Of a DNA stretch of 64,000 bases, positions 46,484-55,524 are shown in pieces. Each line of letters begins with the position of its first letter. The first letter of the stretch is position 1. The DNA comes from an uncultured Pelagibacteraceae bacterium (lineage in GTDB: Bacteria > Pseudomonadota > Alphaproteobacteria > Pelagibacterales > Pelagibacteraceae), in assembly GCA_902557935.1 (NCBI GenBank), contig CACECJ010000001.1, forward strand, positions 267,736 to 331,735. Reading direction: 5' to 3'. The notes beneath the pieces were generated by a model. It worked only from the letters and a program-made list of their open reading frames with translations, was not told where the DNA came from and did not search any database. The position numbers and the translations under genes were made by a program.

Positions 46484-47938
46484 ATGTTAACTTCAATAGG
46501 TAAAATTTCTAAATCCTTTTTTGTCAAACTTTTAGTAGGAATTATAATCCTTCCTTTTGTATTTTGGGGGATGGGGGATGTATTTAGAGGCGGTAATCAA
46601 AACGTAATAGTTACAATAGACTCTGAAAAAATTAGTACTCAGGAATTTCTGGACTATCTTAGAAGATTAAATTTAAACGAAGAGCAAATTAAAGACTTAC
46701 CAAAAACTGATTTAATCGAGAAAATTTTATCTGAATATATTGGTAAAAAAGTCATGGAGTTAGAGATTAATAAACTTGGGATATCTTTAACTGATAATTC
46801 TTTAAGAGACATTATTAAAAATGATGATTTGTTTTTAAAAGATAATAAATTTTCAAGAACAGAATATGAGAAATTTCTTTTAAAAAGCGGTGTAACAGCT
46901 CCATTGTTTGAGGCAAATATTGTTGAACAAGAAAAAAAAAGACAATTTTTAAGCTCCTTATCAGGCGGAATAATTGTGCCTGAAATATTAGTTAAAAAAG
47001 CACATAGAAAAGAAAATCAAATAAAAACTATTAAATATATTGACTTAGAAAAATTCCACGCAAAAAATAAACCAACAGAAAAAGATAAAAAAGAACTTTA
47101 TGAAAGGAATAAAAATGTTTTTGTCTCTGAGTATAAAAGTATTAGATACGCAGAAATTTCTCCAGAAAAAATAAGTGGTAACAAAAAATATGATGAAAAT
47201 TTCTTTAAACAATTGGATGATATAGAAAATAAAGTTTTAGATGGACAATCTTTTGATGAAACAACGAAAAACGCAAACTTAACTACTGTTTCAATTAATA
47301 AAGTTAATATTAATAAAGAAGATGAAAACAAAAATAAAATAAAAGATCTGCCAGATGATTTATTTAAAAAAATTTTCAATCTGAGTTCAGAAAAATCACC
47401 TGAAGTTATTAACTTAAATGATAAATATTATTTAGCTGAAGTAATTAATATTGAAAAAAAAAATAGACCAATTAATGATCCAGAAGTACAGGAAGCTTTA
47501 AATGCTCAATTAAATTTTAAAACAAAAATAGAAAATAATACCTCTATAATTAAAGATATTAGTATGGGCGCTCTAAATGAAGAGCAATTTTTAAAATTTG
47601 CCTCTGAAAATAAATTAGAAGTAAAAGACTATAAAATTAACAGCTTAAAGCAGAATGAAATTTTTTCTGAAGGTATTATCAAAAGGATTTTTCTTACTAA
47701 AAATGGTGAAATAGATTTAATAACTAATAATTCTTTAACCAAAAGTTTTTTAGTTTTAGCAATCAAAACTGAATATAAAGATTTAAAAAATGAAAGTAAT
47801 GAATATGAGCAATATGAAGCAAAAGCAAGACTAAATTTAATTAATAAAATTTATCAATCTCATGATAATAATCTTAATGAAAAATATAAGGTTGAGGTAA
47901 ATCAAAGAACAATAGAGCGAGTTAAAAATTCATTTTAA
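46484..47938 (+). CDS. ppiD: PpiD-like periplasmic peptidyl-prolyl isomerase, SurA N-terminal type
   Basis: 484 residues. An N-terminal anchor (FFVKLLVGIIILPFVFWGMGDVFRGG) is followed by a SurA_N-like chaperone region (about 30-190: VTIDSEKISTQEFLDYLRR, YIGKKVMELEINKLGI). A parvulin-like stretch follows (about 225-330) and then a helical end. Shorter than E. coli PpiD (623), fitting genome streamlining. It faces the periplasm and helps outer-membrane protein folding. Its stop overlaps trpE as TAATG, a conserved alphaproteobacterial arrangement. Confidence 0.85.
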   Translation: MLTSIGKISKSFFVKLLVGIIILPFVFWGMGDVFRGGNQNVIVTIDSEKISTQEFLDYLRRLNLNEEQIKDLPKTDLIEKILSEYIGKKVMELEINKLGISLTDNSLRDIIKNDDLFLKDNKFSRTEYEKFLLKSGVTAPLFEANIVEQEKKRQFLSSLSGGIIVPEILVKKAHRKENQIKTIKYIDLEKFHAKNKPTEKDKKELYERNKNVFVSEYKSIRYAEISPEKISGNKKYDENFFKQLDDIENKVLDGQSFDETTKNANLTTVSINKVNINKEDENKNKIKDLPDDLFKKIFNLSSEKSPEVINLNDKYYLAEVINIEKKNRPINDPEVQEALNAQLNFKTKIENNTSIIKDISMGALNEEQFLKFASENKLEVKDYKINSLKQNEIFSEGIIKRIFLTKNGEIDLITNNSLTKSFLVLAIKTEYKDLKNESNEYEQYEAKARLNLINKIYQSHDNNLNEKYKVEVNQRTIERVKNSF

Positions 47939-49395
47939 TGGAAATAAACATAAGTTTAAAAGAGTTTAAAAAAAATCACATAAGAAAAAAAAACCAGATT
48001 TTATTTAGGTCTTTAAATTGTACAAACTATTATAGGGTTGAAAATCTTTACAAATTTCTTTTGGCTGAAAAAAACAGTTTTATTTTTGAGTCAGTTGAGA
48101 AAGGCTCAGTAAGAGGTAGATATACTATTATAGGATTAAATCCGGATAAAACTTGGGATATTCGCAACAATATAGTTTACTTAAATAGTGAGGGAAAAAA
48201 AACAAAGATCAAAGTAAATCCTTTAAAATATTTAAATAAACTTATTAAAGAATTTAAGATAAAAATACCAAGTCAATTACCATCGATGGCTTCAATGTTG
48301 GTTGGATACTTTTCTTACGATATAATTCGATATATTGAAAAAATTCCTAACAGATGTAAAGATGATTTAAAGATTCCTGATGTAAGACTTTCTCGACCCA
48401 AAAATTTAGTTATTTATGATAATCTTAAGAAAAAAATTTATTATATTGAAAATATTTATGCTGATACAAAAATCAAAGATTACAACGAAGCTTATGATAA
48501 TATTCTAAAGAAATTTAAATTATACGAAAGTTTTGAAAATATAAAACTTCCAGATCAATTTACTTTTAGGTTAAATAAAAATAAAATCAAATCAAATACT
48601 TCGAGAAAAAAGTTCCAGTCTCTTGTAAAAAAAGCAAAATCTTACATAAAAAAAGGTGATATTTTTCAGGTTGTTATAAGTCAAAGATTTGAAAGAAAGA
48701 TAAATAAAAAACCAATTGAAATTTATAACCATTTAAGGAAATCAAACCCCTCACCTTTTATGTTTTATTTTAATTATAAAGATTTTAATGTTCTGGGAAG
48801 TAGTCCAGAAATATTAGTAAGACTTAGGAAGGGTGAAATAACCATCAGACCGATTGCAGGAACTAGGCCTAGAGGAAGAACAATTAAAGAGGATAAAAGT
48901 TATGAATCTGCTCTACTTAAAGATAAAAAAGAATTAGCTGAACATCTAATGCTCCTGGATCTTGGAAGAAATGATGTAGGAAAAGTTTCAAAAATTAATT
49001 CTGTAAAAGTAACTGAAAAATTTAAAGTAGAAAAATATTCTCACGTGATGCATATAGTTTCAAATGTAACTGGAAAATTCGATAATCAAACATCTATTTT
49101 TGAGACTTTACTCTCAGGCTTTCCTGCTGGAACAGTGAGCGGTGCACCTAAAATTAGAGCGATGGAGATAATTGATGAGCTTGAAAAAAATAAAAGGAAA
49201 TTATACGCTGGTGGTATTGGTTACTTCACTCCAAACAATGAATTTGACACCTGTATCGCTTTAAGAACAGCTCTTATTAAAAATAATAAATTTTACGTTC
49301 AAGCTGGTGCAGGTATTGTTGCGGATAGCAAACCAATTCAAGAATACGTCGAGACAGTGAATAAAGCAAAAGCTTTGATGAAAGCAGTTGATTAA
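47938..49395 (+). CDS. trpE: Anthranilate synthase component I
   Basis: Chorismate to anthranilate with TrpG supplying ammonia. 485 residues. C-terminal chorismate-binding motifs: GDIFQVVISQRFER, SNPSPFMFYF, SSPEILVRL, RPIAGTRPRG, LDLGRNDVGKVS, GTVSGAPKIRAMEI and AGGIGYFTP. The N-terminal third carries an LLES-like tryptophan-feedback region (FIFESVEKGSVRGRYTIIG). First of trpEGDC. Confidence 0.94.
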   Translation: MEINISLKEFKKNHIRKKNQILFRSLNCTNYYRVENLYKFLLAEKNSFIFESVEKGSVRGRYTIIGLNPDKTWDIRNNIVYLNSEGKKTKIKVNPLKYLNKLIKEFKIKIPSQLPSMASMLVGYFSYDIIRYIEKIPNRCKDDLKIPDVRLSRPKNLVIYDNLKKKIYYIENIYADTKIKDYNEAYDNILKKFKLYESFENIKLPDQFTFRLNKNKIKSNTSRKKFQSLVKKAKSYIKKGDIFQVVISQRFERKINKKPIEIYNHLRKSNPSPFMFYFNYKDFNVLGSSPEILVRLRKGEITIRPIAGTRPRGRTIKEDKSYESALLKDKKELAEHLMLLDLGRNDVGKVSKINSVKVTEKFKVEKYSHVMHIVSNVTGKFDNQTSIFETLLSGFPAGTVSGAPKIRAMEIIDELEKNKRKLYAGGIGYFTPNNEFDTCIALRTALIKNNKFYVQAGAGIVADSKPIQEYVETVNKAKALMKAVD

Positions 49396-49962
49396 ATGAA
49401 AATTTTATTAATAGATAATTACGATAGTTTTACATACAATTTGTATCACTATATAGCAAGGATTAGAAAAAATGTTGACGTTGTTAGAAACGATAAAATA
49501 GATAGCAACATTATTCTTAGGAAAAAATATAACAAAATTGTCATATCCCCCGGTCCTGGAAATCCCAACCAAGCCGGTAATTGTCTTAAAATTGTGAAAG
49601 ATGTTCATAAAAAAATTCCTATACTTGGGGTTTGTTTAGGGCACCAAATTATTGGCCAAGTTTTTGGTGGTAAAATTATCAATGCTAAGAATTTAATGCA
49701 CGGAAAAACAAGTAAAATAACTCATATTAAAAAAGGCTTATTTAAGAATATTGAAAATAACTTTAAAGCAACCAGATACCATAGTTTGGTAGTTGATCGT
49801 AGAAAGTTCCCGAAAAAACTGCTGATTACAGCTGAAACTAGGAATAAAACAATAATGGGATTAATGCATAAAGAATATGATATTCATGGATTTCAATTTC
49901 ATCCTGAAAGTATAAGTACTAAAGTAGGAATGAAATTAATTAAAAACTTTATAAGTAATTAA
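49396..49962 (+). CDS. trpG: Anthranilate synthase component II (glutamine amidotransferase)
   Basis: 188 residues. Class I glutaminase: IDNYDSFTYNLYHYI start, SPGPGNPNQAG, catalytic Cys in LGVCLGHQ, and His/Glu in FQFHPESI. The start codon follows the trpE stop directly. A pabA role is possible too, since many alphaproteobacteria share one amidotransferase, but position argues for tryptophan. Confidence 0.94.
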   Translation: MKILLIDNYDSFTYNLYHYIARIRKNVDVVRNDKIDSNIILRKKYNKIVISPGPGNPNQAGNCLKIVKDVHKKIPILGVCLGHQIIGQVFGGKIINAKNLMHGKTSKITHIKKGLFKNIENNFKATRYHSLVVDRRKFPKKLLITAETRNKTIMGLMHKEYDIHGFQFHPESISTKVGMKLIKNFISN

Positions 49963-50961
49963 ATGTCTAATTTTGTAGAAAGTTTAAAAAAAGGTCAAAG
50001 CCTTTCCTTTGAAGAAAGTAAAGCTCTTTTCAATGAACTTATGGAAGGCAAATATAACGAAAATTCGATTATAGAAATTTTAGAGTCTCTTATAAAAAAA
50101 GGTGAAACTAAAGATGAGCTAGCTGGAGGAATTTTTGTTTTGAGAGAAAAAGCCACTAAAGTTAAAACTGAACAAGACACTATAGATACCTGTGGAACTG
50201 GAGGAGATGGGCAAAACTCTTTAAACATTTCTACTGCTGCAGCTATAGTTTTGGCGAGCATGGGTGTTAAAGTTGCTAAACATGGTAACAAAGCTGTTTC
50301 CTCAAATTGTGGGTCTGCTGATGTATTAGAAGCTTTAAAAATAAATATTAATTTGAAAGCAAATGAGGCTGAGGAAAGTATAAAAAAGTTTAATTTTGCT
50401 TTTATGTTTGCACCAAATTACCACTCAGCGATGAAACATGTTGGGCCTGCAAGAAAAAAAATGGGAAAGAAAACTATTTTCAACTTGATTGGTCCTTTAA
50501 GTAGTCCTGCACAAGTAAAAAGACAGGTGATAGGAGTATTTGATAAAAAATGGATGAAACCTTTCGCTGAAGCACTTAAAGAAAATGGAGTAGTTCACGC
50601 ATTCATTCTTCATAGCGAAGATGGGATGGATGAGATATCTCCATTTGCAAAAACGAATGTAGTAGAACTTAAAGATTCAATGATTAAAGAATTTACAATT
50701 GATCCAAAAACTTTAGGAATTGACTCTACAAATAAGGAAAATTTAAAGGGAAAAAATGCAGAGTATAACTCTGAAAAAATTATTGAAATATTTAAAGGGA
50801 AAAATAATGAATTCTCTCAATCTGTTGCTCTTAATGTAGCAGCAGGTTTAATAGTTTCTGGTAAAGAAAGCGATTATAAGATGTCGTACGAAAAGGCTAC
50901 GAAACATTTAAATTCTGGACAGGTATTTCACCACTTAGTGAAAATTCAATCAAATTTATGA
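49963..50961 (+). CDS. trpD: Anthranilate phosphoribosyltransferase
   Basis: Transfers phosphoribose to anthranilate. 332 residues. PRPP-binding TCGTGGDGQNSLNISTAAA, KHGNKAVSSNCGSADVLEAL, FAPNYHSAMKHVGPARKKMG and FNLIGPLSSP are classical TrpD motifs. Directly abuts trpG and overlaps trpC by four bases (ATGA). Confidence 0.96.
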   Translation: MSNFVESLKKGQSLSFEESKALFNELMEGKYNENSIIEILESLIKKGETKDELAGGIFVLREKATKVKTEQDTIDTCGTGGDGQNSLNISTAAAIVLASMGVKVAKHGNKAVSSNCGSADVLEALKININLKANEAEESIKKFNFAFMFAPNYHSAMKHVGPARKKMGKKTIFNLIGPLSSPAQVKRQVIGVFDKKWMKPFAEALKENGVVHAFILHSEDGMDEISPFAKTNVVELKDSMIKEFTIDPKTLGIDSTNKENLKGKNAEYNSEKIIEIFKGKNNEFSQSVALNVAAGLIVSGKESDYKMSYEKATKHLNSGQVFHHLVKIQSNL

Positions 50962-51749
50962 CAAATATTTTAGAAAAAATTATTGAGGAAAAAAAATACT
51001 CTTTAGACCTGATTAAAAAAGAAAAATCTTTAGATATTTTAGAAAAAAATATCAAAGGGCAAAAATTTTTAAATTTTAAAGAAACAATTCAAAGAAATCG
51101 GAGTGTTTCTTTAATAACCGAAATTAAAAAAGCTAGCCCATCTGCTGGCGTTCTTGTAAATAATTTTGATCATTTAGACATTGCAAAAATGTATGTAAAT
51201 AATGGTGCTACTTGCCTCTCAGTTTTAACGGAGGAAAAACATTTTTTAGGAAAACTAGATTATATTAAAGACATAAAAAAAAAATTTGAAATACCAATTC
51301 TAGCCAAAGATTTTTTCATAGACCCTTATCAAATCGCTTTATCTAAAAGCTATGGCTGTGATTGTATTTTGATAATAATTGCAGCACTTAATGGAACTCA
51401 AGCAGATGAGATTTACTCTGAGGCATTAAACCATAATCTATCAGTCATAGTAGAAGTGCATGATCAAAAAGAGGCTGAAATGGCCTTAAAATTTGATCAA
51501 GCATTAATTGGAATAAATAATAGGAATTTGAAAACACTCGAGGTGTCTTTAAATAATACTATTTCAATTTTTGAAGTCATTAAAACACACAAAGGCCCTG
51601 TCATTTCTGAGAGCGGAATTAAAAATGTAAATGACGCAAAGTATATTTACGAAAAAACCGGAATTAAAAATTTTCTAATTGGAGAATCACTTTTAAAATC
51701 TGACAATCCTGATGAATTAATGAAAAAATTAATTCAAATTACTCAATAA
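50958..51749 (+). CDS. trpC: Indole-3-glycerol phosphate synthase
   Basis: 263 residues, TIM barrel. Motifs: EIKKASPSAGVL (catalytic Glu and Lys), YVNNGATCLSVLTEEKHFLG, PILAKDFFIDPYQI, IGINNRNLKTLEV, ISESGIKN. No fused TrpF domain. In many alphaproteobacteria moaC and moeA follow; here lexA comes next, after a short gap with an SOS box. Confidence 0.96.
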   Translation: MTNILEKIIEEKKYSLDLIKKEKSLDILEKNIKGQKFLNFKETIQRNRSVSLITEIKKASPSAGVLVNNFDHLDIAKMYVNNGATCLSVLTEEKHFLGKLDYIKDIKKKFEIPILAKDFFIDPYQIALSKSYGCDCILIIIAALNGTQADEIYSEALNHNLSVIVEVHDQKEAEMALKFDQALIGINNRNLKTLEVSLNNTISIFEVIKTHKGPVISESGIKNVNDAKYIYEKTGIKNFLIGESLLKSDNPDELMKKLIQITQ

Positions 51750-51782
51750 ATTAGCCGTTTATTTAAAGTTGTAATTCAAAAA

Positions 51783-51797
51783 GAACTTTTATAGAAC
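51783..51797. promoter_or_regulatory. LexA (SOS) box upstream of lexA
   Basis: GAAC-TTTTATA-GAAC equals the reverse complement of GTTC-N7-GTTC, the known alphaproteobacterial LexA recognition sequence. It sits 22 bases before the preferred lexA start, so LexA probably represses its own gene. A second GAAC-like half (GTTC at 51815-51818) lies just downstream. Confidence 0.88.
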
Positions 51798-51819
51798 ATA
51801 TATGTACGAGGTTTGTTCT

Positions 51820-52494
51820 ATGCTAACAAAAAAACAAAAAAACTTATTAATATTCATAAATAAGAAGATTAGATCTTCAGGTATATCTCCATCTTACGAA
51901 GAAATGAAAAATTCACTCAACCTTAAGTCGAAATCAGGAATACATAGATTAATTTCTGCATTAGAAGAAAGAGGTTTTGTTAAGCGATTAGCACATAAAG
52001 CAAGAGCATTAGAAGTGGTAAAATTGCCAGAGAATGCAAGCGCAAATGATATATTTAATACTTTCACTCCAAGCGTTATCAAAGGTGGATTAGATAAGAA
52101 TGATAATAAATCTACAGATGTATCAGTATTAGGCAGTATTGCAGCTGGTACACCAATTGAGGCTATTCAACAAGAAGTTGATAGAGTTGCTTTACCAGAA
52201 GATCTTCAAAATAATGGTGAGCACTATGGTCTTAAAGTAAAAGGTGACTCAATGATTGAAGCAGGTATTGCTGATGGTGATACAGTAATTATAAAAAAAG
52301 TTTCAAATGTAGATAATGGTCAGATTGCAGTAGTCTTGATAGACGACCAGGAAGCTACTTTAAAAAGAGTAAGAAAAAAAGGTAACACTATCGCTCTTGA
52401 GGCAGCAAATCGAAACTACGGAACTAAAATTTACGCTGCAAATAGAATAAAAATTCAAGGTAAACTTGTTTCTTTATATAGAAACTTTCATTAA
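51820..52494 (+). CDS. lexA: LexA repressor
   Basis: SOS repressor that self-cleaves when RecA filaments form. I place the start at ATG 51820 (224 residues, MLTKKQKNLL), because CGAGG lies 8 bases before it; the in-frame ATG at 51802 would overlap the region right after the LexA box. The N-terminal winged helix reads RSSGISPSYEEMKNSLNLKSKSGIHRLI. The cleavage Ala-Gly is in LGSIAAGTPIEA, Ser nucleophile in KGDSMIEAGI, and Lys in QEATLKRV. Autoregulated through the adjacent box. Confidence 0.95.
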   Translation: MLTKKQKNLLIFINKKIRSSGISPSYEEMKNSLNLKSKSGIHRLISALEERGFVKRLAHKARALEVVKLPENASANDIFNTFTPSVIKGGLDKNDNKSTDVSVLGSIAAGTPIEAIQQEVDRVALPEDLQNNGEHYGLKVKGDSMIEAGIADGDTVIIKKVSNVDNGQIAVVLIDDQEATLKRVRKKGNTIALEAANRNYGTKIYAANRIKIQGKLVSLYRNFH

Positions 52495-52513
52495 AATAGT
52501 CTAATTAATATAA

Positions 52514-53902
52514 ATGTCTTTTAATTGTAGGTTTGCGCCCTCTCCTACTGGGCCTCTTCATATTGGCGGCGTTCGAACAGCTTTGTTCAATTGGCTTTTA
52601 GCTAAAAAAAATAAGGGTAAATATTTTCTAAGGATAGAGGACACTGATAAAGAAAGATCTAAAGAAGAATTCAAAAAACAAATTATTACATCTTTAGCTT
52701 GGCTTGGTATTGAGCATGATGGAGATGAGTACATTCAATCTAAAAATATATCTAAACACGTTTCAGTTGCAGAGGAATTGTTAAAAAAAGGTTTTGCTTA
52801 CAAATGTTATTGTTCTGAGGAAGAAATTAATGAACAAAAAGAAAAATGTAAAAAGCAAGGGATACCATATGTTTATAATAGAAAATGGAGAGATGCCAAA
52901 GATTTAAAAATTCCAGAAGGAGTAAAACCAGTATTAAGGTTTAAAAGTAAAATATCAGGAAATACGGTTATAAAAGATTTAGTGCAAGGGGATAGAAACA
53001 TTTCAAATTCTACTATTGAAGATTTTGTAATTTTAAGAAAAGATAATACTCCAACATACCAGCTATCAGCCACGGTTGATGATCATGAAATGAAAATAAC
53101 TCATGTTATTAGAGGAGATGATCATATGATTAACTCTTTTAAACAAAGACAAATTTACGAAGCATTAGGTTGGGAGGTTCCAAACTTTGCACACATTCCT
53201 TTAATTCATAGTGAGCAAGGAAAGAAATTATCAAAAAGAGATAATGCTTCAACTCTTGAAGATTATATTAAAATAGGGGTTATAGCAGATGCTTTAAGGA
53301 ATTATTTATTAAGATTGGGATGGTCTTATAAAGATAAAGAAATTTTTACAAAGCAGGAAAGTATAGATTTATTTGATCTAAGCGGTGTTGGAAAATCACC
53401 TTCAAAATTAGATATGAATAGGATTTATTCAATAAATGAGACATATATAAAGAGTATCGATCAGAAAGATCTTTTTAATTTTTTTAAAGAATATGTTTCA
53501 AAATACAAAAAACCTTTAAATCAATCAAAAGAGATTATTCTTTTAAAATCTATGGGTTTTTTAAAAAATAAGGCAAAAACTCTAGAGGATATTTGGAATA
53601 ATGCTCAATACATTATCAAAGATAAAATTGAGATTAGCGCAGATGATAAAAAGTTAATTGATGATTTATCAAAAAAAATAATAACTGAATTTATTAATGA
53701 ATATGAAAAACTTTCCTCATTATCTAGAGAAACTTTAGAACCTTTAATAAAGTCTCTAATTGATAAACATAAAACTAATTTTAAAGGTGTAGGACAACCT
53801 TTAAGGATAGCGCTAGTTGGCTCAAGATTTGGGCCTGGTCTTTATGATGTTATTCTCTCATTAGATAAGGCTGAAGTACTTAAAAGACTAAAACAAATTT
53901 AA
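52514..53902 (+). CDS. gltX: Glutamyl-tRNA synthetase
   Basis: 462 residues, class I. HIGH motif in APSPTGPLHIGGVRTALFN and KMSKS-like KKLSKRDNAS near residue 235. IEDTDKERS is the family motif. Alphaproteobacteria often have two GltX forms, one discriminating tRNA-Gln; which this is cannot be told. It follows lexA by 19 bases; comEC, commonly between them in relatives, is absent. Confidence 0.96.
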   Translation: MSFNCRFAPSPTGPLHIGGVRTALFNWLLAKKNKGKYFLRIEDTDKERSKEEFKKQIITSLAWLGIEHDGDEYIQSKNISKHVSVAEELLKKGFAYKCYCSEEEINEQKEKCKKQGIPYVYNRKWRDAKDLKIPEGVKPVLRFKSKISGNTVIKDLVQGDRNISNSTIEDFVILRKDNTPTYQLSATVDDHEMKITHVIRGDDHMINSFKQRQIYEALGWEVPNFAHIPLIHSEQGKKLSKRDNASTLEDYIKIGVIADALRNYLLRLGWSYKDKEIFTKQESIDLFDLSGVGKSPSKLDMNRIYSINETYIKSIDQKDLFNFFKEYVSKYKKPLNQSKEIILLKSMGFLKNKAKTLEDIWNNAQYIIKDKIEISADDKKLIDDLSKKIITEFINEYEKLSSLSRETLEPLIKSLIDKHKTNFKGVGQPLRIALVGSRFGPGLYDVILSLDKAEVLKRLKQI

Positions 53903-54669
53903 TGAAAGACGCTGTATCTTTCAGAACAAGAAAAACTTCTATTTACGATAAAAAATCTAATACTCCTTTTAAAATTAGTAGGTCTAAATTTTTCAACTTT
54001 ATGAGCTGTAAAAGGTGCTTTTATTTAGACCGTGTAAAAGGATTAAAAGAACCCTCAATGCCTGGATGGGCTCTCAACGTTGCGGTCGATGAGTTGTTAA
54101 AGAAAGAATTTGATCAGTATAGAAAAAAACAAAAACCCCATCCAATTATGGTTAAGCATAATTTAAACTTTGTACCTTATCAGCACAAAGACTTAGATAA
54201 CTGGAGAAATTCTTTAAAGGGTGGAATTTCATATTTAGATGAAAAAACTAATCTTATAATTCATGGAGGTGTTGATGATATTTGGTTTGATTTAAATGAA
54301 AAAAAATTAGTTGTTGTAGATTACAAAGCCCAATCGTCTACTTATCCCGTAACAGTTTCTTCTTATCTCGATGCTGAATGGCATCTTAGTTATAAATTAC
54401 AGATGGATATTTATGTTCATATCTTAAGAAAAATGAATTTTAAAGTTTCAGACCGAACTTTTTTTTATGTTTGTAATGGGGAGAAAACAAATAATAAATT
54501 TGATAATAAGATAGATTTTAAGACGACACTAATCCCATACCGAGTAACTACTGATTGGATAGAGAAAAAAATAATTGAAATGAAAGATGTTCTAAACTTA
54601 GATGAACCACCTAAAATTGAAAAAACTTGCGAAAAGTGCGCTTATCTTGAAGGTGGAAAGAAATTTTAA
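53902..54669 (+). CDS. PD-(D/E)XK nuclease-like protein with Cys pairs
   Basis: 255 residues. A PD-(D/E)XK core can be read: GGVDDIWFDLN then KKLVVVDYKAQS gives an Asp and a DYK triad, with QMDIYVHIL as the following helix, like RecB-type nucleases. The N terminus holds SCKRCFYLDRVKG and the C terminus TCEKCAYLEGGKKF. Four Cys in CxxC pairs at both ends recall Cas4/AddB-type nucleases that hold an iron-sulfur cluster or zinc. No cas gene is near. Start overlaps the gltX stop as TAATG. Role unknown; DNA repair or processing is the natural guess. Confidence 0.75.
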   Translation: MKDAVSFRTRKTSIYDKKSNTPFKISRSKFFNFMSCKRCFYLDRVKGLKEPSMPGWALNVAVDELLKKEFDQYRKKQKPHPIMVKHNLNFVPYQHKDLDNWRNSLKGGISYLDEKTNLIIHGGVDDIWFDLNEKKLVVVDYKAQSSTYPVTVSSYLDAEWHLSYKLQMDIYVHILRKMNFKVSDRTFFYVCNGEKTNNKFDNKIDFKTTLIPYRVTTDWIEKKIIEMKDVLNLDEPPKIEKTCEKCAYLEGGKKF

Positions 54670-54670
54670 T

Positions 54671-55390
54671 TTATCTGTTATTATTTTCATCATCATTATT
54701 AGATGATTGATCTGTGTTAGATGATTGGTCTGTGTTAGATGATTGGTCTGTATTTTCTGATTGAGGTTCTTCTTGAGTAGTTTCTGTTGGTGTTTCCTCT
54801 TGAACTGGCTGTTCAGGTTCTGGCTGTGGTTCAGGTGTTGGCTGTGGTTCAGGTGTTGGTTCCTGTGATTGAGCTCTTGCAATATCTGCTGCACTTTGTG
54901 GAGATGGCTCTCTTCTCATAAAGAAATATATTCCAGCAGCAATAACTGCGATAGCACCTAAGATGTACAACATTATATTTACAATACTTAATCCTTCTTT
55001 TTCTTCTTCAATTGTTGTTTCTTCTGTTACTGGTTTCACTTCCTCTTCTTCTGGTTTAGCGTCTTGTTCTTGGTTGGCTTCAGCGTTAACTTGTTCTTTT
55101 GGCTCTTCAGTTTGAGGAGATGGCTCAGGCTCTGGTTCCGGCTCTGGTTCTGGCTCAGGTTCTTTAGCTGGTTCTGGTTCTGGCTCCGGTTCTTTAGCTG
55201 GTTCTGGCTCAGGTTTTGTCTCAGGCTCTGGATCCGGTTTAGGCTCGGGTTCTTTAGCCGGCTCAGCGTCTGGTGATGAAATCACTGTTTTAATCGCTTC
55301 AGCTACTGTTTCCTTATCCTTGAAATCAGGATTGACTACTCCTGTTACTACAAGAACTATTCCAGCAGCTATAACTATTATAGGATCCAT
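54671..55390 (-). CDS. Glu-Pro-rich protein with two membrane segments
   Basis: Start at ATG 55390 gives 239 residues (an in-frame ATG at 55501 would add 37 residues without clear purpose). Layout: helix [18 protein letters not shown]; an acidic linker with about 20 Glu-Pro repeats interrupted by AKEPE; a second helix [22 protein letters not shown]; a second Pro/Glu/Gln-rich linker; and three NTDQSS repeats before an Asn/Asp-rich tail. The linker length suggests a rigid spacer, for example across the periplasm. No known domain is visible, and it is not TonB by sequence. Function unknown. Confidence 0.75.
   Translation of the reverse strand: MDPIIVIAAGIVLVVTGVVNPDFKDKETVAEAIKTVISSPDAEPAKEPEPKPDPEPETKPEPEPAKEPEPEPEPAKEPEPEPEPEPEPEPSPQTEEPKEQVNAEANQEQDAKPEEEEVKPVTEETTIEEEKEGLSIVNIMLYILGAIAVIAAGIYFFMRREPSPQSAADIARAQSQEPTPEPQPTPEPQPEPEQPVQEETPTETTQEEPQSENTDQSSNTDQSSNTDQSSNNDDENNNR
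54699..54752 (-). repeat. Three 18-base tandem repeats coding NTDQSS
   Basis: Units of 18 bases at 54699-54716, 54717-54734 and 54735-54752 differ by one or two bases and code NTDQSS three times near the C terminus of the Glu-Pro-rich protein. Copy number may vary between strains. Confidence 0.9.
55121..55266 (-). repeat. Glu-Pro codon repeat tract
   Basis: A run of six-base GAG/GAA-CC(N) units encodes alternating Glu-Pro, broken by Ala-Lys. Synonymous codon choices vary from unit to unit, so the peptide repeat is kept while the DNA repeat is partly scrambled, which suggests selection on the protein. Confidence 0.85.
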
Positions 55391-55524
55391 GAGTCGGATT
55401 CTAAACTTTTGTCTTATTAAATCACCTTTATATGTGAACGATTTGGGTGCTGTGTGAATAAAAAAATATGAAAATATTGAGTTTTTAATGATTAAATCCA
55501 CTAAAATTTTGGTACACTTATTTT

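Noticed and set aside
53902..54669. CRISPR association suggested by the Cas4-like nuclease
   Set aside because: No direct-repeat array and no cas1, cas2 or effector gene is present anywhere in the window; the gene is coupled to gltX.
54598..54894. 98-residue Asn/His/Gln-rich frame on the minus strand with TNHLTQ repeats
   Set aside because: It is an alternate frame of the NTDQSS and Pro/Gln repeats, and it overlaps the end of the nuclease gene.
55064..55276. Trp/Phe/Arg-rich 70-residue frame opposite the Glu-Pro tract
   Set aside because: It is the antisense reading of the Glu-Pro codons; the repeating LWFRLW pattern is a mirror of that repeat.
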